Positions 25,808-35,162 are shown, counted from the stretch's first letter. The stretch is DNA of 64,000 bases from CALODP01 sp942492055 (GCA_942492055.1 CALODP010000004.1:26125-90124); one strand, 5' to 3'. Notes: a model not told the origin generated them from the sequence alone. Made by a program: numbers and translations.

Positions 25808-27124
25808 ATGAAAATAAGAATAATGATCTCAAATCTGTGTCTCTTGTTATTGAGCCTTTCATTATTCGCTCAGGATAATGGGAATATTAAATCCGATCTC
25901 GAACAATTTCTAGATGAAATACCGAATATCCGTTATGAAAAAATCGAGCATAGCTCATTATTTGATGTGGCATATGAGATTTACGTAAAACAACCTCTCG
26001 ATCATAATAATCCGGATGGAAAGTATTTCGAACAACAAATATTTCTGCAACATTCCGGTAAAGATCTTCCTATGGTTGTAAGTCTCGAAGGTTACGACAG
26101 AGAGAATCATTGGTTGGAATTATCCAAAGTACTCAAAGGAAATCAAATTATTATTGAGCATCGCTATTTCGGTGAGTCAGTTCCCGATTCACTCGATTGG
26201 AAATATCTTACAATCAAACAATCTGCCGATGATCATCATAGTATCATTTCTCTCTTTAAAAAATTCTATACCGGTAAATGGATTTCCACCGGAATTAGCA
26301 AAGGGGGACAAACAACTATCTTTCATAAATACTTTTATCCCGAAGACGTTGACGTAGCCGTTCCATATGTTGCTCCGTTGAATTTCTCAGCTACCGAACC
26401 GAGAATTCATAAATTCCTGAATGAAGTCGGTTCCGAAGAATGCAGAAATAAGATTCTCGAAATGCAAAAGACATTACTGAAAAGAAAAGGAGAAATTCTT
26501 CCTCTGTTCGAACATTATGCGGATACAAGCGAAACAAAGTATTCAATAGGGTTGGAGAAAGCTTACGAATATCTTGTATTGGAATATAGCTTCGCTTATT
26601 GGCAATGGAATACAAAATCATGCGATAGTATCCCCGCGTTTGATTCCGACCCGAAAGTACTTTTCGAGCATCTCGATAATGTTAGCGGACTCGATTATCT
26701 CTCCGATGATGATATGGAAAAATATAAACCCTTCTTTTATCAGGCATATACCGAAATCGGATTCTATGATTACGATATTACTCCTTTCGAAGGATTATTA
26801 AAATACGCGGACGGATCTAACTCTGTCTTTTGGCAAGGAAAATTCGATTTTAACTTCAATACCGAATTGATGGAAGATATCAATCAATGGGTTACAACAA
26901 AAGGGAATAATTTTATCTATATATATGGTGGAAACGATCCTTGGCAAGCTCCCGGAGTTGTGCTAAACGGAAAAACAAATTCATTGAAAATGGTCTTGGA
27001 AAACGGCTCGCATGCCACAAGAATTCGCCATTTCTCAAATGAAGATAAAGAGAAAATCTTTTCGGCTCTTGAAACCTGGCTCGATGTAAAAATAGAGAGA
27101 GATTGCCTGGATAAAAAGAAATAA
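25808..27124 (+). CDS. Secreted PS-10 / S37-family serine peptidase
   Basis: A 438-aa exported alpha/beta-hydrolase. Signal peptide 1-21 (…SLSLFAQ). The motif PLDHNNP (63-69) and the nucleophile elbow GISKGG (Ser164) are typical of the S37/PS-10 family of tripeptidyl-type aminopeptidases found in Bacteroidota. Downstream YGGNDPW (near 378-384) and NGSHATR near the C-terminus are consistent with the catalytic Asp and His. Preceded by GGGG before the ATG and 22 bp after the dehydratase gene, so it could be in the same transcript. Peptide supply for amino acid fermentation fits the neighbour. Confidence 0.83.
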   Translation: MKIRIMISNLCLLLLSLSLFAQDNGNIKSDLEQFLDEIPNIRYEKIEHSSLFDVAYEIYVKQPLDHNNPDGKYFEQQIFLQHSGKDLPMVVSLEGYDRENHWLELSKVLKGNQIIIEHRYFGESVPDSLDWKYLTIKQSADDHHSIISLFKKFYTGKWISTGISKGGQTTIFHKYFYPEDVDVAVPYVAPLNFSATEPRIHKFLNEVGSEECRNKILEMQKTLLKRKGEILPLFEHYADTSETKYSIGLEKAYEYLVLEYSFAYWQWNTKSCDSIPAFDSDPKVLFEHLDNVSGLDYLSDDDMEKYKPFFYQAYTEIGFYDYDITPFEGLLKYADGSNSVFWQGKFDFNFNTELMEDINQWVTTKGNNFIYIYGGNDPWQAPGVVLNGKTNSLKMVLENGSHATRIRHFSNEDKEKIFSALETWLDVKIERDCLDKKK

Positions 27125-27139
27125 ATGTCAGAATTTGTT

Positions 27140-27191
27140 TTCTATGGCTATTATTTATAAATCTGAAACATGTTGAATAATAGCCATAGAA
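27140..27191 (+). terminator. Strong stem-loop after the S37 peptidase gene
   Basis: A perfect 16-bp inverted repeat (27140-27155 with 27176-27191) and a 20-nt loop, 16 bp past the stop. No T-tract follows, so termination is inferred. Confidence 0.6.
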
Positions 27192-27296
27192 CCTTTGAAA
27201 TAAAGAGAAAAAAAACTATCATAATAATTCTCTATAGGTCTTTAGATAAAAATAAATAGCTAAAATAACAACATTTCTCTTAAGATATAATATCCC

Positions 27297-27361
27297 GCAC
27301 CTACAGCGCAGTATAAATATTATAATAGCGATAATCTACCGAGATAATGCACCTACGGCGC
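27297..27361. repeat. Pair of GCACCTAC(A/G)GCGC repeats
   Basis: Two 13-bp direct repeats (27297-27309 and 27349-27361) differ at one base. Read on the minus strand, the second (TGCGCC, GTA, GGTGCA) can form a short hairpin with a G.U pair. A related longer hairpin lies at 41342-41363. Confidence 0.6.
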
Positions 27362-27494
27362 ATTAATAATTTTTACTAGATATTTTCTTAGTAAATCTCT
27401 AACGTAACAATTCATATTGCAAAATCCATTTCACGAAAGTCTGTTGCCATCGGTTTTGGTCACTGAGCGTAGTCGAAGTTGGGTATCTCGGTAG
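27336..27494. repeat. 11-bp inverted repeat, 137 bp apart
   Basis: CTACCGAGATA (27336-27346) is the exact reverse complement of TATCTCGGTAG (27484-27494). It could bound a small decayed element or form a long-loop stem. No gene lies between. Confidence 0.5.
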
Positions 27495-27666
27495 GTAATG
27501 TATTTTAAAGTTGATGATATATCATTTCTTTTCTCTACCTATCCATACATAAACACAAGTGAATTAGATTAACAAAATCCCTCATAAAAGTACTCATGTA
27601 AAACTAGGAACAAAAATACAATAGTGAAGAGTGCTTTAATCAGTCTTATTCAGTTAAAAGCATGCT

Positions 27667-27760
27667 TACTGTCCATGATTCGGCTTTGACGGGAGCGGAG
27701 TCGAAGTAAGCTTACTATTAAGTAGAATCCCTTTATTTTTCCCCTCGACTTCGCTCGGGG
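27667..27760. repeat. Dispersed palindromic (REP-like) element, copy 2
   Basis: 27667-27713 is the close counterpart of 3214-3260, including CGGCTTTGACG and the GAGCGGAGTCGAAGTAAGC core. 27741-27760 is a 20-bp unit with CCCC/GGGG ends around a TCGACTTCGCTC core. A simpler relative (CACTGAGCGTAGTCGAAGT) is at 27461-27479. Confidence 0.75.
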
Positions 27761-28079
27761 GACAGGCTATTTTGATCGTATCGCAACTAAAAAGTTACAA
27801 CCTAGTGCTAAGTTGACAGCATTGCAAGAGAATGGGGGTAGGGGGATGAGTATGGAATATAATATTATCTATTCAAAGAGTGAAATATTATACCTCCTGA
27901 TCTATTTTGATTATGATATATCCTCCGTATCATATGTATATAATATGTCACATCCATTTTCCTTTAGTAAAATAAAATGATTGAGTATTTCCTCCTAAAA
28001 CATTAACTTCAAACGCGCTAATTGAGTTACTTGATTAGCCACTCATCGGAAATTTATTTAATCAATCTTAGGAGGTAAG

Positions 28080-29357
28080 ATGAAAAAAGTTTTGCTTCTG
28101 CTATTTTTTGCGCAAACTTTTCTATTTGCAGCTACGTCGATGTATTTTCGCGGCGAATTTAACGGTTGGGGTACAACCGCAATGACAAAAAGATCTCTGG
28201 GAACCCCCTCATTTCTCGTAACTATCCAGGAAAACACTACAGGTCTTAGAAATTTCAAATTCGATTTGAACGGTGATTGGGGAAATAATTGGGGGGTCAA
28301 TGAAACAATATCTTTTGGATCTGTGAGAACGATTTATTTAAATCATCCAAATGACGTAAAGTATAATTCGGTCTCCGGCAAATATTACACTTTTATTATG
28401 AAGGATTGTGGAGAAACGGAAAATAGTGAAACTGTGGTTTTCGAAACTACTAATTCTCCCGTAACAATCTCTTCAGTTAACTCTACTCTTGATGGAAGCG
28501 GCGCGACTGTTGAAGTTGAGATATCCGCGGCCAAATCTCCCGAAGAGAGAGTTTATATTCGTTATACCAAAGACGGATGGACAACTTCCACATTTGTGGA
28601 AATTACAAACTTCGGCGCTGGTACAATCGGTACGGGACTTATCCCTATTGAGGATCTGACCGGTGATGATGAAAATAATACTTATTATGTTCTTACTACA
28701 GCTACAAATAGTATTAACCATTCCAATGCCGATATGCTTACGATAGACTATTCTAATAATAGCGGAACCAATTTTACTCTTCCGGTTGAATTATCAGCTC
28801 TCACAGCCAAATCTGTCGAAGCCGGAATACTTCTTAATTGGAAAACAGCTACCGAAAAAAATAATTACGGATTTGAAATCGAAAGATTTACCCCGAGCGG
28901 AGTCGAGGGGCAATTATCTGCATGGAAAACTATCGGATTCGTAGAAGGGAATGGTAATAGTAACGCAGAGATATCTTATTCCTATATTGACAAAAATCCA
29001 TCCGTAGGAAAGAATATTTATCGTCTGAAACAAATAGATTTCGACGGGAAATATGAATATTCAAAGGAAATTGAAGTTTTGAATAATATCTCTTCGGAAT
29101 TCTCTTTGAAACAAAATTACCCGAATCCTTTTAATCCTACGACAAAGATTAATTTCTCGATAGGTCAAAAGTCTCAGGTAACTCTAAAGATATATAATAT
29201 GCTTGGAGAAGAGATTACTACATTGGTAAATAGAAATCTTGAGGCCGGAAATCATTTCGTAAGCTTTAACGCCTCAAATCTTCCGAGTGGAACATATATC
29301 TGCTTAATGAAAGCCGGAAACTATACGGAATCTCGAAAACTGTTATTAATAAAATAA
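28080..29357 (+). CDS. Secreted protein with type IX secretion sorting domain
   Basis: A 425-aa exported protein. Signal peptide 1-18 (…TFLFA). Residues 20-110 resemble a starch-binding or early-set beta-sandwich (FRGEFNGWG, then WGNNWGVN), then a second beta-rich domain (about 120-235), and a linker ELSALTAKSVEAGILLNW typical of proteins that precede the sorting domain. The C-terminal 80 residues are a T9SS type A domain (QNYPNPFNPTTKI, ending KLLLIK), directing surface attachment or release. Strong AGGAGGT 1 nt before the ATG. An internal TPSGVEG is encoded by a genomic repeat (28891-28910). Binding target unknown. Confidence 0.85.
   Translation: MKKVLLLLFFAQTFLFAATSMYFRGEFNGWGTTAMTKRSLGTPSFLVTIQENTTGLRNFKFDLNGDWGNNWGVNETISFGSVRTIYLNHPNDVKYNSVSGKYYTFIMKDCGETENSETVVFETTNSPVTISSVNSTLDGSGATVEVEISAAKSPEERVYIRYTKDGWTTSTFVEITNFGAGTIGTGLIPIEDLTGDDENNTYYVLTTATNSINHSNADMLTIDYSNNSGTNFTLPVELSALTAKSVEAGILLNWKTATEKNNYGFEIERFTPSGVEGQLSAWKTIGFVEGNGNSNAEISYSYIDKNPSVGKNIYRLKQIDFDGKYEYSKEIEVLNNISSEFSLKQNYPNPFNPTTKINFSIGQKSQVTLKIYNMLGEEITTLVNRNLEAGNHFVSFNASNLPSGTYICLMKAGNYTESRKLLLIK
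28891..28910. repeat. REP-like unit inside a coding region
   Basis: Twenty bases that match the reverse complement of 27741-27760 at 19 positions, lying in frame within the T9SS-tail gene and translated as part of FTPSGVEGQ. Confidence 0.75.
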
Positions 29358-29365
29358 AACCTTTC

Positions 29366-29419
29366 TAATGATCACTGATCTTTTGTGAGAGAATTCTCCG
29401 GGATCAGTGATTATCATTA
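29366..29419 (+). terminator. Stem-loop after the T9SS-tail gene
   Basis: Arms 29366-29380 and 29402-29419 pair over 15 bp with a 3-nt bulge (TAATGAT...CACTGATC against its complement). It starts 9 bp after the stop. No T-tract. Confidence 0.55.
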
Positions 29420-29452
29420 ATCAACTCCATAAAAAAGCAACTGAAAATATTA

Positions 29453-29484
29453 TTTGTGATATAATATTTATATGTATAATTTTG
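29453..29484 (+). promoter_or_regulatory. Bacteroidota-type promoter for the 29547 gene
   Basis: TTTG (29453-29456), 20 bp, then TAATTTTG (29477-29484). This matches the -33 TTTG / -7 TAnnTTTG consensus of the Bacteroidota primary sigma factor with normal spacing. It is 62 bp before the ATG. Confidence 0.6.
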
Positions 29485-29546
29485 CTACTTGCAAAAAGCA
29501 TTATCAATAATCATACTAGTATTGTTAATCTCAAAAAACGGTAATT

Positions 29547-31394
29547 ATGAAAAAAATTATTCCTTTACTCCTAATTATTGCCGGATTTATCTCCTGCGAT
29601 TATGCTCCCACAGAAACTAATTTTCATGATATCAAAAGACATAAAAAAATGGATGAAGCTGTAATTTCCATTCATGATACTGTTCGATTATCTCAAATGA
29701 GAGGAATAGTTGATATAATCCTCGATGGAGATTTGGAAGGGGAAAGAATATTAAGAGTTTCCGGAGAAGCCGGGGGAATTAAAGATTATTTGCGACATAC
29801 CGGCAATAAAATCACCATAGATTCCGAAGAGTTTCCGGACGGGGTTTTTGATTTTCAAATTGAAATAGAATTCAAAACATTTACCGGAAGTCTTGCTGAT
29901 AGGAATAATAGGGAGTATTATAAGAAATCGTTTAACTGGAAAACCGAAATATATAATGGAGAATTTTCTATTCCTAAGATTTATTCTCATAGCTTTTGTA
30001 GTGATGGTATAAAATTAGTTTGGAATAAATATGTAGGAAAATTATTTCAGAAATATCTTATTAAGAATCCTGAGACCGGGGAAGTTTATTATGAAATAAA
30101 TAATATTGATCAGACCTCTGTTGTTGATTCTCTATATGGTGGAGAAAAAATTAATTATATAGTTGAGACATGGGTTGCCAATAAAAAATATGAAACTTCT
30201 GATTATTATGTAGATAAAAATTGGGGAGTCTATTTTTCTTGTACGGTAGATGAATATAATAATGTTCATATTAATTGGAGAAAGCCTAAATTCCATAAAG
30301 GAATAAAAAATTATAAAATTCTACGCTATAAGAATATTTATTATAATGAAATAGATGATACTATATTTACTTCCTCCTCTGTATATGATACTTCCTTTGT
30401 TGATAAGGGGTTTTCCGATGCTCCGAATTCAAAACTCTTAGGAAAAAAATATCAATATAAATTTATTGTAAATACAAAACATAATCATCAATTTTTAGCC
30501 GAAGAGTTTCGGAGTAACGATAATAGAATATCTTTTAAAAATCAGGAATTAGGTCGCCTATTCTACTCAAAGAATAATGATTCTTTTTATTATATCGGTT
30601 CTAAGTACCTGACATTATTAGATGCGAAGACTTTTTCCGTGAAAAATCAAATTACATTTTCCAATAATTCTTCCGATAAATATCTCATTATTAGTCCCAA
30701 TGGTAAACATATTTATGTAAATGACAGGTATAATGGTGGTTTGATAAAAATAGACCCCAATACTCTGCAAACAATAAAATATGTTCGTTTTGGACGTTAT
30801 GACGGAAAAGGGGACAAAAATTATTTTATGGGAAAAGTTACAAATGATGATATTCTTTATTTCTCTTTTACCGGAGAGAATAATAATGAAATAGTTCGTG
30901 TTGATCTGAAGAATGATAAATGGTGGAATATTGAATATATTCCTCAAAAACAAGCCTCTTTTGATATTAATTCAGATGGCAGCATGATTGTTTTTAATAA
31001 TAATCTATTCACTTTTGCCGATGGTAAATTTGAACTTATCAATGACATATTTCCCCGGAATTCTATCTTCATTAATAATTATCTCTATGGAATAGATGAT
31101 GGTTATCTGCGTAAATATGATCCAGTAAATTGCACTTCTTTATCACAAGTAAAAGTCACGGATTCCGATACAAAAGCTCAGTTATATTTTGATAATAGAG
31201 GGAATAATATCTCAATCTTGTTATATAATGGTTATTACTCAATTTATAATCCGGATAATTTTGCTTTACGTAAACGGTTCTCAGTGCATATTGATGATTG
31301 GGAATTTTTATTTGAGTTCCCCAGAATTACAGATTTATTCGTTTATGACGATATTATATCCTACAAAGATAAAATCTATAGAATGGAGTATTAA
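29547..31394 (+). CDS. Lipoprotein with FN3-like and beta-propeller-like regions
   Basis: A 615-aa lipoprotein: residues 1-19 are a lipoprotein signal with lipobox GFISC (Cys18). Residues about 40-130 form a beta-sandwich; about 140-320 contain two fibronectin III-like modules (KIYSHSFCSDGIKLVW..., TVDEYNNVHINWRKP); from about 330 on there are short repeats of the type ISPNGKHIYVND and INSDGSMIVFNN that look like six or seven propeller blades. I do not recognise a specific family. It is the first gene of a three-gene set, overlapping the next ATG by one base. Probably a surface-exposed binding protein. Confidence 0.72.
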   Translation: MKKIIPLLLIIAGFISCDYAPTETNFHDIKRHKKMDEAVISIHDTVRLSQMRGIVDIILDGDLEGERILRVSGEAGGIKDYLRHTGNKITIDSEEFPDGVFDFQIEIEFKTFTGSLADRNNREYYKKSFNWKTEIYNGEFSIPKIYSHSFCSDGIKLVWNKYVGKLFQKYLIKNPETGEVYYEINNIDQTSVVDSLYGGEKINYIVETWVANKKYETSDYYVDKNWGVYFSCTVDEYNNVHINWRKPKFHKGIKNYKILRYKNIYYNEIDDTIFTSSSVYDTSFVDKGFSDAPNSKLLGKKYQYKFIVNTKHNHQFLAEEFRSNDNRISFKNQELGRLFYSKNNDSFYYIGSKYLTLLDAKTFSVKNQITFSNNSSDKYLIISPNGKHIYVNDRYNGGLIKIDPNTLQTIKYVRFGRYDGKGDKNYFMGKVTNDDILYFSFTGENNNEIVRVDLKNDKWWNIEYIPQKQASFDINSDGSMIVFNNNLFTFADGKFELINDIFPRNSIFINNYLYGIDDGYLRKYDPVNCTSLSQVKVTDSDTKAQLYFDNRGNNISILLYNGYYSIYNPDNFALRKRFSVHIDDWEFLFEFPRITDLFVYDDIISYKDKIYRMEY

Positions 31395-32128
31395 TGAAAA
31401 AAATTATTTTTTTCTTTATTTGTGGCGTTTCTCTTAATTTCGGTCAGGTTAAATTCTGTGCTTCTTTCGAGGGAAATTATTTATTCTATAATGTTTCTGA
31501 ATTTGAGAAGATAAATAAAGTTATTTGTGATCGCCTCTGTTTTGATTCAGGTTTCCCATTTGAAATTGAAGAGAATTTTGATCATAGAATTTCATATTCA
31601 TTTAAAATATCCAGAAATATATCTTCACCATTCAAGAATAACTTTCTTTATATTGGAGGAAATCTTTCTTTTCATTCCAATGCAAGTCGTGTGGCATATA
31701 GTGATTATTCCGGGCATGTTTATTATGATCAATTACTAAACTTTACTTCCTTTGGCGCTTTCTTATTAGGGAAACAGAAAAATTCTGATTTCTTTGGAAT
31801 GGAAGTATTATTGATGATTAATTATGTAAGCTCGTCATATTCACATGAATCTTCAACTAAAATAATCAATTACACTGAGGAAGCTGATGAAATTGAATTC
31901 GTTTCCTCTTCTGCGGCTTTTGATTTTGCTTTCCGTCCATATTTCCTATGGAAAGATTTTCAAGTCGGTCTTAATTTCGCATATTCCATATATCTACCTT
32001 CCGAATTGAAGCTTAAGGATAGAGATGAGGGATATTTAACCAGAGACGGTAAAAAAGTAGAATTAAACCTTTCCGGGGCAAATATCGGTTTATTTCTCTC
32101 CTATAATTTTAATTTGGATGAAAACTGA
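31394..32128 (+). CDS. Small exported beta-rich protein, probable outer membrane barrel
   Basis: A 244-aa protein with a signal peptide (1-16, …VSLNFG) and alternating aromatic/polar beta strands, ending NIGLFLSYNFNLDEN, where the last strand is followed by a few polar residues. This fits a small 8-10-strand outer membrane barrel. Its ATG overlaps the stop of the lipoprotein gene (TAATG), so the two are translated together and their products may interact at the outer membrane. No named family recognised. Confidence 0.6.
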   Translation: MKKIIFFFICGVSLNFGQVKFCASFEGNYLFYNVSEFEKINKVICDRLCFDSGFPFEIEENFDHRISYSFKISRNISSPFKNNFLYIGGNLSFHSNASRVAYSDYSGHVYYDQLLNFTSFGAFLLGKQKNSDFFGMEVLLMINYVSSSYSHESSTKIINYTEEADEIEFVSSSAAFDFAFRPYFLWKDFQVGLNFAYSIYLPSELKLKDRDEGYLTRDGKKVELNLSGANIGLFLSYNFNLDEN

Positions 32129-32202
32129 TGTTTTAGTTGATTTCTTTGTGTTGTTAAATCATGTATAATAATAATGTAATATTACTAAATTGGGCTTTTT
32201 AT

Positions 32203-33369
32203 ATGCGGAAATTTATTCTCATTTTATCTTTTTTTTATTGCGGAGCGATATTCTCTCAAAACATCCCTTCCGATTCATTAATTACTACTTTCATGTATGA
32301 TTTTGAAAATGCCATTAACTCCGGTGATTCTGCCTATTTTGTTAATCATTTTGATACTGATGAATTCAGAAAAATTGTTCGCGGAAACTATACAATTCCC
32401 GAAAATCAAAATAAAATATTTGAAGATGCTACAAATCTTGCTGCGGGGTTGGCAATTGCTATAAAAGCGGAAATTGCAAAAGAAGGGAATTATACATTTC
32501 TTAAATACTATACCGTCGGAGATACTATTAAAGCTATCTATCGCCTTCTTCTTGGAGATGGAAGATTGAATTATCATAAATACGATATACTCTATTCCGA
32601 CGAAAATGCCCGAATTGTCGATGTCTATTTCTATATTACCGGTGAATATGCTTCAAGATCTATCAGAAACGCTATTTTTCCGATTCTTCAAATCGATAAT
32701 TCTTTAATTGGTAAAATAAATTATCTTACCAAGCTCATGATGGGGGATAGAAATAAATATATCGAAGGACTTACAAAAGTTAAGGAAATCAAGAATTGTA
32801 TCGCTACAGGTGAATTTAAGAAGGGGATTGAGTTGTTTGAGTCCCTTCCCGATGAAATAAAGAATATGAAGTCTGCCAGAATATATCAAATAACCTTGAC
32901 TACCAATTATTCCGATTCAATGGCTATTAAGGCGATAGAAGAATATTCTTCTCTTTTTCCTGATGATCCCTCATTGTCTCTTCTCCTGATAGATTATTAT
33001 TTTCTGAAAAAGGATTACAAAAAATCATTGGAAAATGTTGATCTTCTTATCCGGCATCTTCCCGAAGATGGTCATTTGCATGTGATAAAAAGTAATTTAT
33101 TGGTTCAATTGGGTGAAATAGAGAAAGCAGTTTACGAATTGGAGCAATCTATTGAAGTAGAACCATACTATACGAACGGATATTACGAGAATCTCAATTA
33201 TCTCATTACAGTTAAGAATTACCCGAAATTAGTTACTCTGCTATACAGATTTAAAGATTATCTCGGGCTTTATTATACTAAAGAGATGATGAAAAATGAT
33301 CAGGGATTTTCCGAATTTATAAAATCGGAAGAATTCAAAAAAATCGATCCGAATTACTGGGAAGAATAG
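32203..33369 (+). CDS. Exported TPR-repeat protein
   Basis: A 388-aa protein. ATG 32203 gives a clean signal peptide (MRKFILILSFFYCGAIFSQ); an upstream ATG at 32161 would add 14 residues before it and is less likely. Residues about 30-190 form a mixed domain rich in Tyr and Asp; the second half has tetratricopeptide-like helix pairs (LLIDYYFLKKDYKKSLENVDLLIRH is the clearest, then LVQLGEIEKAVYELEQSI). Likely periplasmic scaffold or partner of the preceding lipoprotein and barrel. A terminator follows. Confidence 0.65.
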   Translation: MRKFILILSFFYCGAIFSQNIPSDSLITTFMYDFENAINSGDSAYFVNHFDTDEFRKIVRGNYTIPENQNKIFEDATNLAAGLAIAIKAEIAKEGNYTFLKYYTVGDTIKAIYRLLLGDGRLNYHKYDILYSDENARIVDVYFYITGEYASRSIRNAIFPILQIDNSLIGKINYLTKLMMGDRNKYIEGLTKVKEIKNCIATGEFKKGIELFESLPDEIKNMKSARIYQITLTTNYSDSMAIKAIEEYSSLFPDDPSLSLLLIDYYFLKKDYKKSLENVDLLIRHLPEDGHLHVIKSNLLVQLGEIEKAVYELEQSIEVEPYYTNGYYENLNYLITVKNYPKLVTLLYRFKDYLGLYYTKEMMKNDQGFSEFIKSEEFKKIDPNYWEE

Positions 33370-33393
33370 ATATAGTTTATTTATCTTCTTAAT

Positions 33394-33425
33394 ATCGGGT
33401 TCCCATCTTAATGCGGGAATCCGAT
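33394..33425 (+). terminator. Intrinsic-type stem-loop after the TPR gene
   Basis: ATCGGGTTCCC (33394-33404) pairs with GGGAATCCGAT (33415-33425) through one G.U, with a 10-nt loop, 25 bp past the stop. Confidence 0.65.
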
Positions 33426-34368
33426 TTGAAGATTTCTCCCATTTTTCGGGGTGAAAATTATTGCCCGATTTTATGGAACTTTTCACGCAAAACTCAATCC
33501 TCCCACAAAAGATCGATTTTATTCTGTTTGGAAGGATTATTCAATTTCCTGAAACGATATTCGCTAGCTACATTAAAGATCTGAATCTCTTTATCCGATA
33601 TATTATGAGAATATGCAGTATTCGGCGATTTTATTCGATATTATTAATCTATTTTCAAAAATCAACTCACTTTTTTCCATGTTCCGGTCATTATTCCTAA
33701 TATTTTTCCTCAGGATTTAATATTCATATCCGTTTTTCGATATTTCCCAGCTATTCTTTATTTACTCTTTTGGCTAAATGATTCTATAAAAGATGGAACG
33801 ATATTCATTTGCTAATTAATCATTGCGCAAATATCGAAAGGAGATTTGAACTAACTAACGATTATTCGACATCAGAATGGATTATTTTCCGGTTCTTAAT
33901 GGAATCCTATTTCCAAATTCTCTGTTATTATCATTGGAACCGGGTTTCATATCATTATGTTGTAAAATATTAGTAACTCTCATGAACTATTTCGGAATTA
34001 TTCATGAACGGATATTGTTATGAAATCATGAGTGAGATGAACTATCAATTAGCGGGTATGGGGAAAAATATATTACTGAGTATGTGAACTTATTGGAACT
34101 AATCTTTGAGTCATTATTGTTGGGAATTTTATAAGGAATCGGGAATATCTTTATGGATGTTATCAAAGATAGAATTTCACAACCGGTTTGAAGAGGAAAC
34201 AGAAATATCTCATGAGAATAATGAACCGGGAATGGTAATTTGTTGTTATTCAAGAAAAGGACCGGTAAGTCATATTTGAGATATGTTAAGCGACTTAATT
34301 ACACGATTACTCATAGTGTGGAATACATACAACTAATTAATAGCCTAACTAAATAAGAGGGGTTGCTC
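33426..34368. other. Gene-free spacer with scattered TCATGA and GAACCGG words
   Basis: About 940 bp with no credible gene; a 79-codon open frame at 33461-33700 lacks a ribosome site and is not convincing. From 33930 on, short words recur: TCATGA at 33980, 34002, 34026 and 34210; GAACCGG or its variants at 33938, 34224 and 34260. Spacing is irregular, unlike the 21-bp array at 2494. The ribosome site GAGGGG (34357-34362) belongs to the next gene. Confidence 0.5.
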
Positions 34369-35058
34369 ATGAATGATAGTAATCTTAATGTGTTTAACAT
34401 GGTTCTGGCTGTATTCGCTTATCTGAAAGGGAAATCGGACTCTTTTACTTTCCCCGAGGTTGTTACTACTGCGCTTAATGAACTTCAATCTCTGATACAA
34501 CGGATTAAAGAATATAGTATGAAGCATGAAAGTATCAGTAAAGGTTTAGCGAAGGAGAAGGATTTGCTTCTTGATGATCTTGTGGAAAAAGTAATGTCCG
34601 TTATCGGTCCGCTAAAGACATACGCGATTGAAAATAATCAAACCGCGCTATTCGATAAAGTTAACACCACATACTCCAAATTGCGCAATAAACGAGATTC
34701 TGAAATAGCTATCGGGTCTTCTAACTTATTACTCATTTCCAGAGATTATCAGGCTTCATTGGTTCTATACGGTGTTACTGATGATAATATTACTGTAGCG
34801 GAAGATAAGGTAACTGAATATGATGATTTTCGTCAGAAAATGGATATCGCGAATGCCGAAAAAATAGCGGCCAGGAAAGAATTAACGGCGTTACTTAAAG
34901 AAGCGAAAAAAATATTGACTCTTCGTCTTGATAATATGATGGAATTATATCGCGAATCGGAACCGGAAATGTATGCCGAATATAAAGCCGCTCGCGTTAT
35001 TAAGAATTATCCTGCCCATCATAATACTTCTGATCCGGAAGATGAAGGGAATAATTAA
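34369..35058 (+). CDS. Hypothetical alpha-helical cytoplasmic protein
   Basis: A 229-aa protein with no signal peptide, membrane helix or cysteine, made mostly of amphipathic helices (coiled-coil-like between about 95-200). Pattern (N-terminal NVFNMVLAVFAYL, then periodic Leu and Glu/Lys) resembles small helical proteins of unknown function seen in many Bacteroidota genomes; this is from memory and weak. Start ATG 34369 has GAGGGG at 34357-34362. It is monocistronic, flanked by a large spacer and by a long-loop terminator. Role unknown. Confidence 0.6.
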   Translation: MNDSNLNVFNMVLAVFAYLKGKSDSFTFPEVVTTALNELQSLIQRIKEYSMKHESISKGLAKEKDLLLDDLVEKVMSVIGPLKTYAIENNQTALFDKVNTTYSKLRNKRDSEIAIGSSNLLLISRDYQASLVLYGVTDDNITVAEDKVTEYDDFRQKMDIANAEKIAARKELTALLKEAKKILTLRLDNMMELYRESEPEMYAEYKAARVIKNYPAHHNTSDPEDEGNN

Positions 35059-35086
35059 TTTTTTTCTTCTTTGTAATCGATAAGTT

Positions 35087-35162
35087 TCGGAGTCATTCCA
35101 TTAATAGGGTGAATTGGATTTTTTCTGTGAATTATTTAAAAAGGCGTTGGGAATGACTCCGA
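35087..35162 (+). terminator. Long-loop terminator-like inverted repeat
   Basis: A perfect 13-bp inverted repeat (35087-35099 with 35150-35162), 50-nt loop, followed by TTTTC. It lies about 30 bp after the preceding stop. The rest of the gap to 35408 shows nothing but AT-rich DNA and the AGGGAGAG ribosome site of the next gene. Confidence 0.5.

Larger units (their letters stand above)
27192..28079. other. Gene-free spacer rich in palindromic repeats
   Basis: About 890 bp with no credible reading frame. It holds two GCACCTAC(A/G)GCGC repeats, an 11-bp inverted repeat (27336-27346 with 27484-27494), a CACTGAGCGTAGTCGAAGT unit (27461-27479), the second dispersed palindromic element (27667-27760), a G-rich run (27832-27846) and an AT-rich promoter-proximal stretch. 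The strong AGGAGGT at 28072-28078 belongs to the next gene. Confidence 0.65.

Noticed and set aside
27832..27846. G-quadruplex at the G-rich run
   Set aside because: Only two runs of five G and isolated pairs are present, which falls short of four G-tracts in reach of each other.
33461..33700. 79-codon open frame in the spacer
   Set aside because: No ribosome site, no signal or domain, composition like the surrounding non-coding DNA.
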